Shown piece by piece: positions 51,201-60,382 of a stretch of 64,000 nt of DNA. The position numbers and the translations under genes are program-made. The notes beneath the pieces are model-generated. The model saw only the letters and a list, made by a program, of their open reading frames with translations, was not told where the DNA came from and searched no databases. The stretch comes from Cytophagales bacterium. Its GTDB lineage: Bacteria > Bacteroidota > Bacteroidia > Cytophagales > Spirosomataceae. The number at the start of each line of letters is the position of its first letter. Position 1 is the first letter of the stretch. The stretch covers positions 59,144 through 123,143 of the forward strand of contig JAAFJP010000019.1 of assembly GCA_013298125.1 (NCBI GenBank), written 5' to 3'.

Positions 51201-51531
51201 GACAGATGCAACGCTTGCCATCTTCGGAATCAAAGAAGCATTCAGTTCAAGACCATCAACGTATTATTTAGAAGATGGTACTTATTTCCGTTTAACCAAT
51301 ATTCAATTGACTTATAATTTACCAAAAAATTTATTGTCAAAAATCGGTTTAGGAAATGCCGCTTTGTATGTTCAAGGACAAAACTTAGCAACGTTTACAG
51401 CATACACAGGACTTGACCCAGAGGTAAATCTTCGTAATTATAGTACAGGTTCTGACCGCCAGTTAGGTGTAGATGAAGGCATTTATCCGATGTCTAAGTC
51501 AATATTAGTAGGTGCTAAAATTGGTTTTTAA
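48271..51531 (+). CDS. SusC/RagA family TonB-linked outer membrane receptor
   Basis: 1086 residues. After a signal peptide (ending LGWSTLAQ) comes a carboxypeptidase-D regulatory-like domain (VIGQVSSSGDGQGVPGASIVIKG, residues about 30-110) and a TonB-box-like segment with plug domain (SLDEVVVTGYGSQSKKDITGAV to GNGVVIITTKRG). The SusC-type RIRGFGTINDNSPLYVIDGVP motif is at about residue 170. The barrel follows and ends in an aromatic strand (SMSKSILVGAKIGF-like). This type pairs with a SusD lipoprotein to import glycans or peptides across the outer membrane. No glycosidase or peptidase gene is adjacent, so the substrate is open. A long hairpin lies in the leader. Confidence 0.97.
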   Translation: MRTKIYHTQRSLLFLLSFLLLGWSTLAQDRRVIGQVSSSGDGQGVPGASIVIKGSNVGTTTDGQGKFSIAVKDASTVLVISSVGFAKKEVTVGTQSTINVSLVEDVSSLDEVVVTGYGSQSKKDITGAVAVLDSKKLLNVPAANLGQAMQGKITGVVVGNDNSPGGGVSVRIRGFGTINDNSPLYVIDGVPTKGNLSTINTNDIESMQVLKDASAASIYGSRAGNGVVIITTKRGKGGKPKFSYEGYVGNQSPGKLLDLLNSDEYLNFFWEARTRATNETGLVDGRLPATVINPNIPFFGGQTATPSYPDFYALPVGRIMNGDPRANPDLYNYNNRYLITQVNKTGAGTNWLDEIFNPASIQNHQIGVSGASESSRYAIGMNYFDQQGIMQYTSFKRYSLRANTEFSVSKKIRVGENMQVAYGERIGQTNGNQSESNPVSFAYRMQPYIPVYDIKGYFAGTAGDPALSNSRNPIAELFRNKDNKGKEIRLFGNMYAEADILKGLTLKTSFGVDYTLFNQRIYRANDPESAEALGTNSLSANNSYDWTWTWYNTATYNTTIANRHKINLIVGTESIRSYFESLVAGRTGFVSDDLANRYLNAGSREITNSNTAGEWSLASEFAKVNYIFDDKYLLDLTLRRDRSSRFAKDFRVATFPAASVGWVLSKEGFMQSLPAVSYLKLRFGWGQTGNQEIGNYNAFSTFGSAPENSFYNLTGSVSSPTQGYELTQFGNSTAKWETTTSSNLGLDARFLKDKLSVSLDVFSRTTSDMLFPVEVQFAQGVATAPFRNIGEMVNRGVELGINYDGKVGKDFGFNAGVVFSTYRNEVTRTNGNPATLYPGFTNLRLPTGTVSYTQQGRPISSFYGLTIDGIFQTDKEASEYVPQFGGAYNKAGFFKFKDTNGDGKVDDNDIGFIGSPHPDFNLGINLGFTYKSFQLDLMGQGVFGNKIFNYVRYWTDFPTFAGNRSRNAYENSWRPGKTDATLAIFGIKEAFSSRPSTYYLEDGTYFRLTNIQLTYNLPKNLLSKIGLGNAALYVQGQNLATFTAYTGLDPEVNLRNYSTGSDRQLGVDEGIYPMSKSILVGAKIGF

Positions 51532-51551
51532 TTTTAAAAAAGATAAATCAA

Positions 51552-53255
51552 ATGAAAAAGTATAAAATATTCTTACTCACAACTATTTTGGCAGGTTTCG
51601 CAACGACTTCTTGTCAAGATGAATTTTTAGATGTTACTCCGTTGGGGGCATTAAGTTCAGCTCAATTACAAAACAAAAATGGAGTTAATCTCTTACTCAC
51701 AGGGGCATATTCGATGATTGATGGTGTTCAGGCAGTATCTTCTTTTTCTGACTGGCAAGGTTCGGCAGACAACTGGATTTACGGAGAAGTGGTGGCAGAT
51801 AATGCCTACAAAGGCTCTGATGCCAATGACCAACCAGAAATCAGTTTGATTGAAGCCTATACACATACCCCAATCTTGAACCATTTTAGAGGTAAATGGA
51901 GAGCGGTTTATGATGGTGTGGCTCGTACCAATGATGTGTTGCAAGCCATTCCAAATGCGGCTGATATGAATGCTACTGAAAAAACACAAGCTCAGGCTCA
52001 GGCTCGTTTTTTACGTGGACATTATCATTTTGAGGCAAAGAAAATGTACAACATGGTGCCTTTTATTGATGAAAAAACGTATGATCCAGCCAATCCAAAT
52101 TCGACTAAAACGGCTAATGACAAAGATATTTGGGTGAATATTGTGGATGATTTGAAATTTGCTTATGATAATTTGCCTGCAAGATGGGCGGGTGAACCAG
52201 GTCGTGTAAGCAAGTGGGCAGCGGGTGCATTATTAGCGAAGGCGTATATGTTTCAAGGAAAATTTAATGATGCAAAACCTGTACTTGAAGCCATCGTAAA
52301 TAGTGGGGCGTATAGCTTAATGCCAAAATATCACGATAATTTCCGTGCTGAGACCAATAACAACCGTGAATCATTGTTAGAAGTACAATTCTCAATCAAT
52401 GATGGAGCTCCTATCAACAATAACGGAAACCGTGGAGCAACCCTCAACTATCCTTATGGTGGGGGTGTCACGACCTGTTGTGGATTTTATCAGCCTTCTC
52501 AAAACTTGGTAAATGCTTTTAAAACGGATGATAAAGGCTTACCATTGTTGGATGATTTCAATAAAACAGACATCCCAGGGGCTAATTCATCGACTTTTAC
52601 AGGCAATGTTGATCCACGTTTGGATTGGACTGTGGGTCGTCAGGGCGTTCAATTCCTTGATTGGGGACCTCACTCAGCCGTGTATGTACGTGACTTGGCG
52701 TATGCAGGACCTTTTTCACCCAAGAAAAATGTACCATATAAAGGTGATGTAGGTAAATTTACCACTGCCAATCCACGATTCAATACCAATAATTACCGCA
52801 TGATTCGTTATGCACACGTGTTGTTAATGTTAGCAGAATGTGAAGTAGAGGCGAATGCGTTAGATAAAGCTCGTACAATCATCAACCAAATCCGTACGAG
52901 AGCCGCTAATGCTGATGGCTTTGTAAAGCAAGCTGATGGAAAAAATGCTGGTAACTATAAAATCGGAACGTATGATGCCGCTTGGACAGATAAAGAAGTT
53001 GCTCGTAAGGCAGTACGTTTCGAGACTCGCCTTGAATTAGCGATGGAAGGACATCGTTTCTTCGACTTGGTACGTTGGGGCATTGCCGATAAAACCATCA
53101 ACGATTATTTAGAAATGGAACAAACCAAACGGACGTATTTGAAAGGAGCTAAATTTGTAAAAGGCAAACACGAATACTTCCCAATTCCACAGAATGAAAT
53201 TATCAATAGTTCTTTGGACGGAGCAGCAACCTTGAAGCAAAATCCAAATTATTAA
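51552..53255 (+). CDS. RagB/SusD family nutrient uptake lipoprotein
   Basis: 567 residues with a lipoprotein signal peptide (AGFATTSC). The SusD fold shows the N-terminal helices (TPLGALSSAQLQNKNGVNLLLTGAYSM), TPR-like pairs (QAQARFLRGHYHFEAKKMYN) and the C-terminal signature (RMIRYAHVLLMLAECEVEANALDKARTIINQIRTRA; RFETRLELAMEGHRFFDLVRWG; YFPIPQNEI). It starts 20 bases after the SusC stop and caps that receptor as the lid of the import complex. The transcript ends in the terminator directly after. Confidence 0.97.
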   Translation: MKKYKIFLLTTILAGFATTSCQDEFLDVTPLGALSSAQLQNKNGVNLLLTGAYSMIDGVQAVSSFSDWQGSADNWIYGEVVADNAYKGSDANDQPEISLIEAYTHTPILNHFRGKWRAVYDGVARTNDVLQAIPNAADMNATEKTQAQAQARFLRGHYHFEAKKMYNMVPFIDEKTYDPANPNSTKTANDKDIWVNIVDDLKFAYDNLPARWAGEPGRVSKWAAGALLAKAYMFQGKFNDAKPVLEAIVNSGAYSLMPKYHDNFRAETNNNRESLLEVQFSINDGAPINNNGNRGATLNYPYGGGVTTCCGFYQPSQNLVNAFKTDDKGLPLLDDFNKTDIPGANSSTFTGNVDPRLDWTVGRQGVQFLDWGPHSAVYVRDLAYAGPFSPKKNVPYKGDVGKFTTANPRFNTNNYRMIRYAHVLLMLAECEVEANALDKARTIINQIRTRAANADGFVKQADGKNAGNYKIGTYDAAWTDKEVARKAVRFETRLELAMEGHRFFDLVRWGIADKTINDYLEMEQTKRTYLKGAKFVKGKHEYFPIPQNEIINSSLDGAATLKQNPNY

Positions 53256-53274
53256 TTTTTGCTAAAATTTTCAG

Positions 53275-53308
53275 AAAGCGTCAAACTTAGTTGTTTGACG
53301 CTTTTTTT
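53275..53308 (+). terminator. Rho-independent terminator of the SusC/SusD operon
   Basis: Stem AAAGCGTCAAAC / GTTTGACGCTTT with a six-base loop, followed by a T run, 20 bases after the SusD stop. Confidence 0.93.
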
Positions 53309-53502
53309 ATCAAAATACTATAAGATTTACTTCATCGTTTTATAAAAACCAACATGGATAAATTAAAATAAATTTCTAAAAATCAAATGTTCAAATATGG
53401 TTTTAAACCACTATCCAAAATTCTTATCTAAACTGACGCAACCTTTTGCCGAAAATTAGGTATATATAATAAATTGCTTTAACATTAAACCCCCTCAATA
53501 AC

Positions 53503-53955
53503 ATGAACACAGAAAATCAAGTAGAAAAAATTAATCGCCTCGAATTCCTTAAAAAAATGGGTTTATCGGGAGCAAGCCTAATGGCTGTTTATTGTGGCGT
53601 AACAATGTCATCTTGTAAAAATGAAGACAATACTACCCCCGCAAATACGGGCAAAACTGTAACTTATGACATTACAACTGTCAAAAATGGCGACTTAAAA
53701 AATAAAGGTGGTTTCTTCGTTGATACAGCAAATAATATCGTAATTGCTAACACAAGTGATAATGGATATGTGGCTGTGACGCTTGTTTGTACGCACGCAC
53801 AAAACAAAAATATCGTTTACTCAACGAATAAATTTGCGTGTACAGTTCACGGTGCAACTTTCGACAATACAGGAAGAAACCTTACAGTTGCCCCAAGCCC
53901 TCTCACAACCTATAAAGTAACACAGGCAGGAAACATTTTAACCGTAACTCTGTAA
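53503..53955 (+). CDS. Rieske [2Fe-2S] lipoprotein
   Basis: 150 residues. A membrane-export segment (RLEFLKKMGLSGASLMAVY) ends in a lipobox (VTMSSC, Cys38), without the twin-Arg motif. The Rieske pair is complete: C96-T-H98 (LVCTHAQN) and C113-x2-H116 (FACTVHGATFD). The cluster-bearing domain is small and has no membrane anchor of the bc1 type, so it is an electron carrier or a ferredoxin-like partner in the periplasm. It is the first gene of an operon with a DUF5777 barrel and a YceI protein, which suggests a joint periplasmic electron-transfer or lipid-related function that is not described. Confidence 0.9.
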   Translation: MNTENQVEKINRLEFLKKMGLSGASLMAVYCGVTMSSCKNEDNTTPANTGKTVTYDITTVKNGDLKNKGGFFVDTANNIVIANTSDNGYVAVTLVCTHAQNKNIVYSTNKFACTVHGATFDNTGRNLTVAPSPLTTYKVTQAGNILTVTL

Positions 53956-54041
53956 AATTTTACAGGAATCTTCATAAAATATTTTGGAGATTCCTGTCTA
54001 ATATCACAACACAAACCCATTTTTAAACTTTAACCAAAATT

Positions 54042-54950
54042 ATGAAAAATCTCATCATCACATTTTTATGTACTTTATCAATCCCAGCATTTTCACAAGA
54101 TGATTTGATGAAAATGTTGGAGAATGAAACTAAAAATCAAACAGAATATACTGCTGCAACTTTCAAAGGTACAAGACTCATCAATGGACAAACCATCGAA
54201 ACAGTAGGTAAAAATCAACTAAATTTTTGGATTTCGCATCGATTTGGGGCTTTAAATACAGGCTTTATCGACAACTTCTTTGGATTAGATGAAGCTCGTA
54301 TTAGACTTGGTTTAGAATACGGAATCAGTAACCAACTTACTGTAGGAATCGGCAGAAGTTCACAGGAAAAAATGTATGACTTTTATGCCAAATACAAACT
54401 CCTCCGTCAGTCTAATACCATGCCCGTAACGCTTACTTTGTATGGTAGCAATGCCATTAGCACTGTACCGACAGGTTCATTTTTAGAATCAGGTACAGAA
54501 ATGAAATACAAGGATAATTTGGAACGAATGACTTACACAGGGCAAATATTATTAGCAAGAAAATTTAGTGACAGATTTTCCTTACAATTAATGCCAACCC
54601 TCATCCACTTCAATAAAGCCGAAACCATTGATACGCCAAATGATATGGTAGCCTTGGGTGTGGGAGGACGAGTAAAATTAACCAAAAGACTAAGCATCAC
54701 AGGAGAGTATTACTTTGCAGATTTTAACCGCCCTAAAACCAGTCTGTACAATAATTCCTTGGCAGTTGGCTTTGATATTGAAACGGGCGGACACGTATTT
54801 CAGTTACACTTTACCAATGCCAGAGGAATGATAGAACGCCAATTCATCGCCCAAACCACCAAGTCTTGGAGTGATGGAGGTATTTTTTATGGTTTTAATA
54901 TTGCCAGAGGTTTTAGTTTAGACAAAAAAGCGAAAGAATTACATAAATAA
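54042..54950 (+). CDS. DUF5777 family beta-barrel protein
   Basis: 302 residues with a Sec signal peptide (ending IPAFSQ) and a helical stretch (DDLMKMLENETKNQTEY). Barrel-like strands follow: GKNQLNFWISHRFGALNTGFIDNFFGLDEARIRLGLEYGISNQLTVGIGRSSQEKMYDFYAKYKLL, then KLTKRLSITGEYYFADFNRP and HVFQLHFTNARGMIERQFIAQTTKSW. This pattern matches DUF5777, a predicted outer-membrane barrel of Bacteroidota with no established role. It lies 86 bases after the Rieske gene and 25 before yceI. Confidence 0.85.
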   Translation: MKNLIITFLCTLSIPAFSQDDLMKMLENETKNQTEYTAATFKGTRLINGQTIETVGKNQLNFWISHRFGALNTGFIDNFFGLDEARIRLGLEYGISNQLTVGIGRSSQEKMYDFYAKYKLLRQSNTMPVTLTLYGSNAISTVPTGSFLESGTEMKYKDNLERMTYTGQILLARKFSDRFSLQLMPTLIHFNKAETIDTPNDMVALGVGGRVKLTKRLSITGEYYFADFNRPKTSLYNNSLAVGFDIETGGHVFQLHFTNARGMIERQFIAQTTKSWSDGGIFYGFNIARGFSLDKKAKELHK

Positions 54951-54975
54951 AAAATCATCAACAAAAGAATATATC

Positions 54976-55527
54976 ATGAAACACATCATTAAATTATTGA
55001 TAGTCAGTCTGTTAATATCCAATAATTCTTTTGGACAACTTTACTCAACTCAAGCGGGTGAGACTAATTTTTTCTCTGAAACGCCCGTCGAAAATATTTC
55101 CGCTGTCAACAAAACTGTTGGGGCAATTCTTAATACAAATACCAACGAAATAGCAGTAAGTATGAAAATGACTGCCTTTGATTTCCCAAATAAGTTGATG
55201 CAAGAACACTTCAATGAGAACTACATGGAATCAGAAAAATTTCCGACGGGTTCATTCAAAGGAAAAATCGTGGAGGCAATTGATTTTACCAAAAATGGAA
55301 CGTATGACGTAACCGCTAAAGGACAATTGACCTTACACGGTGTGGCTCAAACGAGAGATTTGAAAGGCAAATTGACCATAGAAAATCAAAAAATTACTTT
55401 GGTTTGTAACTTTGATGTTAAATTAGTGGATCATAAAATAGAGGTTCCAAAATTAGTTTTTGCTAAAATTGCCGAGGTTATTACCGTGAAATCCAAATAC
55501 GCTTTCACGCCGTATGTAAAGAAATAA
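54976..55527 (+). CDS. YceI family protein
   Basis: 183 residues with a Sec signal peptide (ending SNNSFGQ). YceI folds are lipocalin-like barrels that bind isoprenoid or lipid molecules; the pattern here is STQAGETNFFSETPVENISAVNKTVGAILNTNTNEIAVSMKM, AFDFPNKLMQEHFNENYMESEKFPTGSFKGK and TAKGQLTLHGVAQTRDLKGKLTI. Last gene of the Rieske/DUF5777/YceI operon, then a terminator. A quinone-like or isoprenoid ligand beside a Rieske carrier is an attractive idea but only an inference. Confidence 0.9.
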   Translation: MKHIIKLLIVSLLISNNSFGQLYSTQAGETNFFSETPVENISAVNKTVGAILNTNTNEIAVSMKMTAFDFPNKLMQEHFNENYMESEKFPTGSFKGKIVEAIDFTKNGTYDVTAKGQLTLHGVAQTRDLKGKLTIENQKITLVCNFDVKLVDHKIEVPKLVFAKIAEVITVKSKYAFTPYVKK

Positions 55528-55546
55528 AATAACCAAAACTAAATAC

Positions 55547-55580
55547 AAAAGCCATGACGATAAACAGTCATGGCTTTTTA
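55547..55580 (+). terminator. Rho-independent terminator of the Rieske operon
   Basis: AAAAGCCATGAC / GTCATGGCTTTT with an eight-base loop and a T run, 20 bases after the yceI stop. Confidence 0.93.
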
Positions 55581-55624
55581 TTTGAATCAGAATATCATTT
55601 GTTTTGTAGGATAATTTTAATCTC

Positions 55625-58573
55625 CTAATACCCAAAAACCTCCTCCAAGCTCAATTTCTTCACTTCACCGTACTTTTTGAGTTCGTCCAAATTTACTTTT
55701 TTCTCCGAAGCTACCACACACAAATTGTATGGTTTGTTAGCTAACTGCGTGTCTTGAAACTTCTTCAAATCGTCCAACGTCAATTTGTCTAAGGCTTGAT
55801 AGATGGCTTTGCGTTCGTCTTCCGAAACGCCTTTGTCTTGATTGCCCAAATAAGTATAAACGATATTGTCTTGCGTAATGCGTTCGGTCTGATAGTTTTT
55901 CTTCATGCTTACTTTGGCAGTTTCAAGATTTTTTTCTGCCGCAGGAAAAACGTTTAATAATTCATTCATTCCCGCAATTGCCTCATGGATTTTATCGGCT
56001 TGCGTACCGACGTAGGCAATCATGCGATAGTTCTCGTCCTTATTGTTTGGCGTTTGATAGTAGGCATACGTCGAATACGCCAAAGCCTTCGATTCACGGA
56101 TGGTTTGGAAGACAATTGACGACATTCCACCACCAAAATAATTATTGTACAATTCCACGATTGGCGTTTCTGCGGGACTATACTTTATCGTTGGGCGAAT
56201 CCAGTTTACTTCTGCCTGCACCATGTCGTAATCCGTAAACAACACCATTGGTTTGTCAGGTGTAATTGCCTTAAAGTCAGCTACAAGTGGCAAATCAGCC
56301 TTGAAAGTAGCGGGCGTTTTGTGAATACCTGCCACGGTTGTAGCTAAACTCTCCATCGTAGCTGGTCCATAATAAACGACTGAGTGTTTGTACGAAACTA
56401 AGTTTTGGAGGAATGAAATCAACTCATCTGCCGTCAAGGCTTTTAATTCTGCATCCGAAAATTGTAGGGCATTTCTTGGATTTTTTGCTCCAAAAGCCGC
56501 ATAAGTCGAAAGTCCTTGTAAGATTGCCCCTTTGTTCAATTTGGCATCATTTCTTTGCTTCAAAATACGTCCTTTCAACAATTCGAGGGCGGCATCGTCC
56601 TTCTTACATTTGGTCAATAAATCTTCAAAAAGCGTTACGGTTTTAGCAAAATTTTCATTCAAACCTGACATTCCCAAAGTGATGTGATGGTCGGTGTAAG
56701 ATTGATTGAAGCTACTCGCCAAACGATAAAATTCCGTACTGATTTGGTCAGCGTTCATTTTATCAGTTCCCACAAATTGAAGGTACTGCAAGGCAATTGG
56801 CAAGATTTTGCTATTCCAAGAACCCATGTCAAAACGATACGCCATTCTGAACAAATCGTTGTCCGTATTTTGTACATACAAAGCATCCATGTTTCCAATT
56901 TTGCCTTTCTTCATGTCCTTCGAGAAATCCAACCATTTGGGTTCGATGTTTGCCATTGGCGTAGTATTGACCGTCTTCAAAAACTCCGATTGTGCATCAC
57001 GATTCACTTCTACGGGCGTTATGGCAGGTTTATCGACCTTTTTGATACTTGGGTCAGTGCCTTTTCTTTTATAGACAACCACGTAGCCATCGCCACAATA
57101 TTTTTTGGCAAAATCCATCACTTCTTGCTTCGTAACATTGCCCAAAGCATCATTTATTGCCGCTTCGTCGTTCCAGTTGGTGGCTTTTGATGAAATGAAA
57201 CTACTTAACAATCCGTACGCACGAGAAGTATTATTTTCTAATCCTTGAATAGCACCTAATTTTGAATTTGAGGCAATTGCTTTGATGATAGATTCGTCAA
57301 AATCACCCTTCTTTAATTTGTCTAACTCGCCCAATAACAGTGCTTTAACTTCATCAAGAGTCTGGTCTTTTTTGGGAGTTCCAGTCATTGTCCAAGTGGT
57401 ATAATCTTTGTTCCACTCAGGATTTGACCCTGCCCGAAGTACCTTTTGAGCCTTCACCAAATTAAGGTCAATCAAACCTGCCTTCGAGTTGGACATCAAT
57501 TCATCGACAATAGTTCCCACGATTTTTTCACGAGCATTCACAGAACCCGACCAACGCCAAGCCAAGGTGATATTGTCGGGCGTAGGACCAAAAACCTCAC
57601 GAGTAATCACACCCGTCAAAGGCAACTCGGGGGCGGGCTTGTACTCAGGCACGGGTTTCGTAACCATATACTTAAACGAAGCCTCAATTTTCTTGATTAA
57701 CTCATCCGAGTTGAAATCCCCCGCCATGATAATTGCCATGTTGTTGGGTACATAATATTTTTTAAAATAGTTACGGATTTCGACCAATGAAGGGTTTTTC
57801 AAGTGTTCAACAGTGCCAAGCGTGGTTTGTTGTCCGTAGTTGTGCGTAGGATAAAGAGCGGCATTTCTGGTCTCATACACCTTGCGTCCGTCATTGTCCA
57901 AACCACGATTTTTTTCTTCGTAAACTGCTTCTAATTCAGTATGAAAAATGCGTAAAACGGGGTTACGGAAGCGTTCAGCCTGTAATTTCAAGAAACGGTC
58001 AATGGCGTTGGCGGGAATATCCTCGGTATAAACGGTTTGTTCGGAAGAGGTAAAAGCATTCGTACCTTGACCACCCATCGAAGCCATCATTTTATCGTAT
58101 TCGTTGGCAATCGCAAACTTAGCTGCCTCGCCCGACTTCATATCAATTTCTTTATAAATCGCCTTTCGTTGGACAGAATCAGTCGTTTTGTTATACTTTT
58201 CGTAAAGGGCATCAATTTGGTCGAGGAGCGGTTTTTCCTTTGCCCAATCCAGCGAGCCGTATTTGTCAGTACCTTTAAAAAGCATATGTTCCAAATAATG
58301 AGCCAGTCCAGTATTGGTGCGTGGGTCAGTATTTGAACCCGCCCGAGTCGGAATCAAAGCCGCAATACGTGGTTCTTTGTGGTTTTCGCTCAGAATCACC
58401 GTCAAGCCATTGGCGAGGGTATAAAAACGAGCTTTCATAGGGTCATTGCTCACGTACTTGTAGGCATATCCGCCCGACGTGGCAGTTTTCCATTCATAAG
58501 ATTTTTGAGCAAAAGTTGTGGAAAGGCAAGCAAAAAAGGCAATTGCCAAGAGAGTAAAGCGGGTTAGCTTCAT
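55625..58573 (-). CDS. M16 family zinc metallopeptidase (pitrilysin-like, two-domain)
   Basis: 982 residues with a signal peptide (ending STTFAQ), so periplasmic or exported. The inverted zinc motif HxxEH is at residues 92-96 (LAHYLEHMLFKGTDKYG), and the downstream Glu lies in LEAVYEEKNRGLDNDGRKVYE. The second M16-type half (about 480-982) lacks HxxEH, as usual for the non-catalytic partner domain, and contains the family's YFGGGMSSIVFQTIRESKALAYSTYAYY and NLETAKVSMKKNYQTERIT stretches. These peptidases degrade small peptides in the periplasm. It stands alone; its leader contains a nested inverted repeat. Confidence 0.94.
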   Translation of the reverse strand: MKLTRFTLLAIAFFACLSTTFAQKSYEWKTATSGGYAYKYVSNDPMKARFYTLANGLTVILSENHKEPRIAALIPTRAGSNTDPRTNTGLAHYLEHMLFKGTDKYGSLDWAKEKPLLDQIDALYEKYNKTTDSVQRKAIYKEIDMKSGEAAKFAIANEYDKMMASMGGQGTNAFTSSEQTVYTEDIPANAIDRFLKLQAERFRNPVLRIFHTELEAVYEEKNRGLDNDGRKVYETRNAALYPTHNYGQQTTLGTVEHLKNPSLVEIRNYFKKYYVPNNMAIIMAGDFNSDELIKKIEASFKYMVTKPVPEYKPAPELPLTGVITREVFGPTPDNITLAWRWSGSVNAREKIVGTIVDELMSNSKAGLIDLNLVKAQKVLRAGSNPEWNKDYTTWTMTGTPKKDQTLDEVKALLLGELDKLKKGDFDESIIKAIASNSKLGAIQGLENNTSRAYGLLSSFISSKATNWNDEAAINDALGNVTKQEVMDFAKKYCGDGYVVVYKRKGTDPSIKKVDKPAITPVEVNRDAQSEFLKTVNTTPMANIEPKWLDFSKDMKKGKIGNMDALYVQNTDNDLFRMAYRFDMGSWNSKILPIALQYLQFVGTDKMNADQISTEFYRLASSFNQSYTDHHITLGMSGLNENFAKTVTLFEDLLTKCKKDDAALELLKGRILKQRNDAKLNKGAILQGLSTYAAFGAKNPRNALQFSDAELKALTADELISFLQNLVSYKHSVVYYGPATMESLATTVAGIHKTPATFKADLPLVADFKAITPDKPMVLFTDYDMVQAEVNWIRPTIKYSPAETPIVELYNNYFGGGMSSIVFQTIRESKALAYSTYAYYQTPNNKDENYRMIAYVGTQADKIHEAIAGMNELLNVFPAAEKNLETAKVSMKKNYQTERITQDNIVYTYLGNQDKGVSEDERKAIYQALDKLTLDDLKKFQDTQLANKPYNLCVVASEKKVNLDELKKYGEVKKLSLEEVFGY

Positions 58574-58596
58574 GGTAAAAAGGTGGGTTTAAGTTA

Positions 58597-58796
58597 AGCT
58601 GTGAGCAATGAGCTGTGAGTTTTGATTTATAAGTTTTGGTTCTACTATGATTTATACGGGATTATAAAGTAGAACAGGTTTCCAACCTGTTTATCGGACT
58701 CCATGAACAGGTTGGAAACCTGTTATACTCTTTATCCCGTATAGATTATAGATGAACCTAAGTTTTTTAAAACTCACATTTCATAACTCAAAAGCT
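58597..58796. repeat. Nested inverted repeats in the M16 leader region
   Basis: Outer words AGCTGTGAGCAATGAGCTGT (from 58597) face AAAACTCACATTTCATAACTC (to 58796). Inner arms at 58653-58691 and 58706-58744 are about 39 bases with a few mismatches in the outer part and a perfect core AACAGGTTTCCAACCTGTT, itself nearly palindromic. They lie in the 58574-59330 gap between divergent M16 and rpsL. Confidence 0.8.
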
Positions 58797-58884
58797 ACTA
58801 CAATTTTATAAACGGTTGAGGTTGAGGAAATGTTATGTGAATGAATTTGCTCTTTTCATCACCAACTCATAATTCGTACTCGTT

Positions 58885-58999
58885 CCGTGGCTGGTGTCCT
58901 ACCAGCTATCGTGCCTAAGCATCTGATTATTAGGAAATTATGAACAATTTTTAATTGGCGTTTGCTTACGCACAATGTCTGGTGGGACACCAGCCACGG
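58885..58999. repeat. Inverted repeat (CCGTGGCTGGTGTCC) in the M16-rpsL gap
   Basis: Bases 58885-58907 (CCGTGGCTGGTGTCCTACCA and on) pair with 58977-58999 with two mismatches; the loop is 69 bases. No gene is found in the gap between it and the rpsL promoter at 59201. Confidence 0.75.
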
Positions 59000-59200
59000 G
59001 GATGAAACGACCTCTTTACTATTCTGGATATTCATAAATCTCCAGAACCTTGGCGGGTGATTGGATGAGTAGTTGCACGGAATCGAGATTTTGGTTGTTT
59101 AGACAAATATCGAAAGAGAATACTTAGGAAGCAAATAGGAGAGAAATTGGGGGTATTAAAAACAAGCCCTTGAAAAACAGAATAAAACCCTCCAAATTCC

Positions 59201-59231
59201 TTTTGATTATCAAATAATACTCGTAATTTTG
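59201..59231 (+). promoter_or_regulatory. Promoter of rpsL (Bacteroidota -33/-7 type)
   Basis: TTTTG (59201-59205) and TAATTTTG (59224-59231) are separated by 18 bases, an excellent match to TTTG-N(18-21)-TAnnTTTG. It leaves an rpsL leader of about 90 bases. Confidence 0.78.
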
Positions 59232-59330
59232 CACCCCTGATTTTAGTGGTCAGTTTTGAATGGGAAATTCACTCATTCAAAATTCATTCATTGAAAAAGG
59301 AATTGTGTATCTCAAATAAAACAACACAAA

Positions 59331-59744
59331 ATGCCAACTATACAACAGTTAGTAAGAAACGGCAGAGAGCAATTGACATTCAAGTCAAAGTCTCCAGCCT
59401 TAGATTCTTGTCCTCAACGTCGTGGTGTTTGTACGAGAGTTTATACTACCACGCCAAAAAAGCCAAACTCGGCAATGCGTAAAGTAGCTCGTGTACGTTT
59501 AACCAACGGTAAAGAAGTAAACGCCTATATTCCAGGTGAAGGACACAACTTGCAAGAACACTCAATCGTATTGATTCGTGGTGGTCGTGTGAAAGATTTA
59601 CCAGGTGTGCGTTATCACATCATCCGTGGAGCCTTAGATACCTCTGGTGTTAATGGTCGTCGTCAGCGTCGTTCTAAATACGGTGCAAAACGTCCTAAGC
59701 CAGGTGCAGTAGTAGCGGCTCCAACAAAAGGTAAAAAGAAGTAA
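59331..59744 (+). CDS. rpsL: 30S ribosomal protein S12
   Basis: The decoding-site ribosomal protein. 137 residues, with the universal S12 blocks [69 protein letters not shown] and [10 protein letters not shown]. The Lys residues at the streptomycin-sensitive positions (TTTPKKPNS and GRVKDLPG) are of the wild type. The C-terminal tail ([13 protein letters not shown]) is longer than the Escherichia coli protein by about a dozen residues, common in Bacteroidota. The start [15 protein letters not shown] fits S12; a shadow frame starting earlier does not. rpsG follows. Confidence 0.99.
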   Translation: MPTIQQLVRNGREQLTFKSKSPALDSCPQRRGVCTRVYTTTPKKPNSAMRKVARVRLTNGKEVNAYIPGEGHNLQEHSIVLIRGGRVKDLPGVRYHIIRGALDTSGVNGRRQRRSKYGAKRPKPGAVVAAPTKGKKK

Positions 59745-59880
59745 TTTGAAAATGTGTGAATTTGAAAATGAAAAGCTATTCAGCAACATTATCAAATTAT
59801 CAAATCTTCAAATTAAAAAAACAGTCCAGTATGCTCAGTTAAGGCAGAAGATGGGCTAAACTTAAACATTAACAACACAA

Positions 59881-60351
59881 ATGAGAAAGTCAAAACCAAA
59901 GAAAAGATACGTGTTGCCTGATCCTAAATTTAAGGATGTAATGGTAACAAAGTTTGTAAATAATTTGATGTACGACGGTAAAAAATCAACGGCATTCACG
60001 ATTTTTTACGGTGCATTAGAGAAAGTTGAAGAAAGAACGAAAGAGAAAAACGGTTTAGAGCAATTCAAAAAGGCTTTAAATAACGTTATGCCTTCGGTAG
60101 AGGTTAAATCTCGCCGTGTGGGTGGAGCTACGTTCCAAGTGCCAACTGAAGTACGTGCTGACCGTAAGTTGTCAGTAGGTATGAAATGGTTAATTCTTTA
60201 CGCTCGTAAGCGTGGAGACAAGACTATGATTGACCGTTTGGCTAATGAAATCATGGCAGCCGCAAAAGGCGAAGGTGCAGCAGTTAAGAAAAAAGACGAT
60301 ACGCACCGTATGGCAGAAGCTAACAAAGCATTCTCTCACTTCAGATTCTAA
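59881..60351 (+). CDS. rpsG: 30S ribosomal protein S7
   Basis: 156 residues with the S7 blocks [146 protein letters not shown]7 nucleates assembly of the 30S head and binds 16S rRNA near the exit of mRNA. It is cotranscribed with rpsL (137-base gap). In most bacteria fusA follows; here a terminator and an unrelated DUF4293 gene come next, so the str operon is cut after rpsG. Confidence 0.99.
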   Translation: MRKSKPKKRYVLPDPKFKDVMVTKFVNNLMYDGKKSTAFTIFYGALEKVEERTKEKNGLEQFKKALNNVMPSVEVKSRRVGGATFQVPTEVRADRKLSVGMKWLILYARKRGDKTMIDRLANEIMAAAKGEGAAVKKKDDTHRMAEANKAFSHFRF

Positions 60352-60382
60352 TTCAATTCACAACAACGAGATACACACAACA

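Noticed and set aside
56684..57190. A 168-codon + strand frame within the M16 gene
   Set aside because: It is antisense to the second M16 domain and shows no signal of a real protein.
59246..59482. A 78-codon frame overlapping the start of rpsL
   Set aside because: It is out of frame with S12 and lies across its start and the leader; rpsL is certain.
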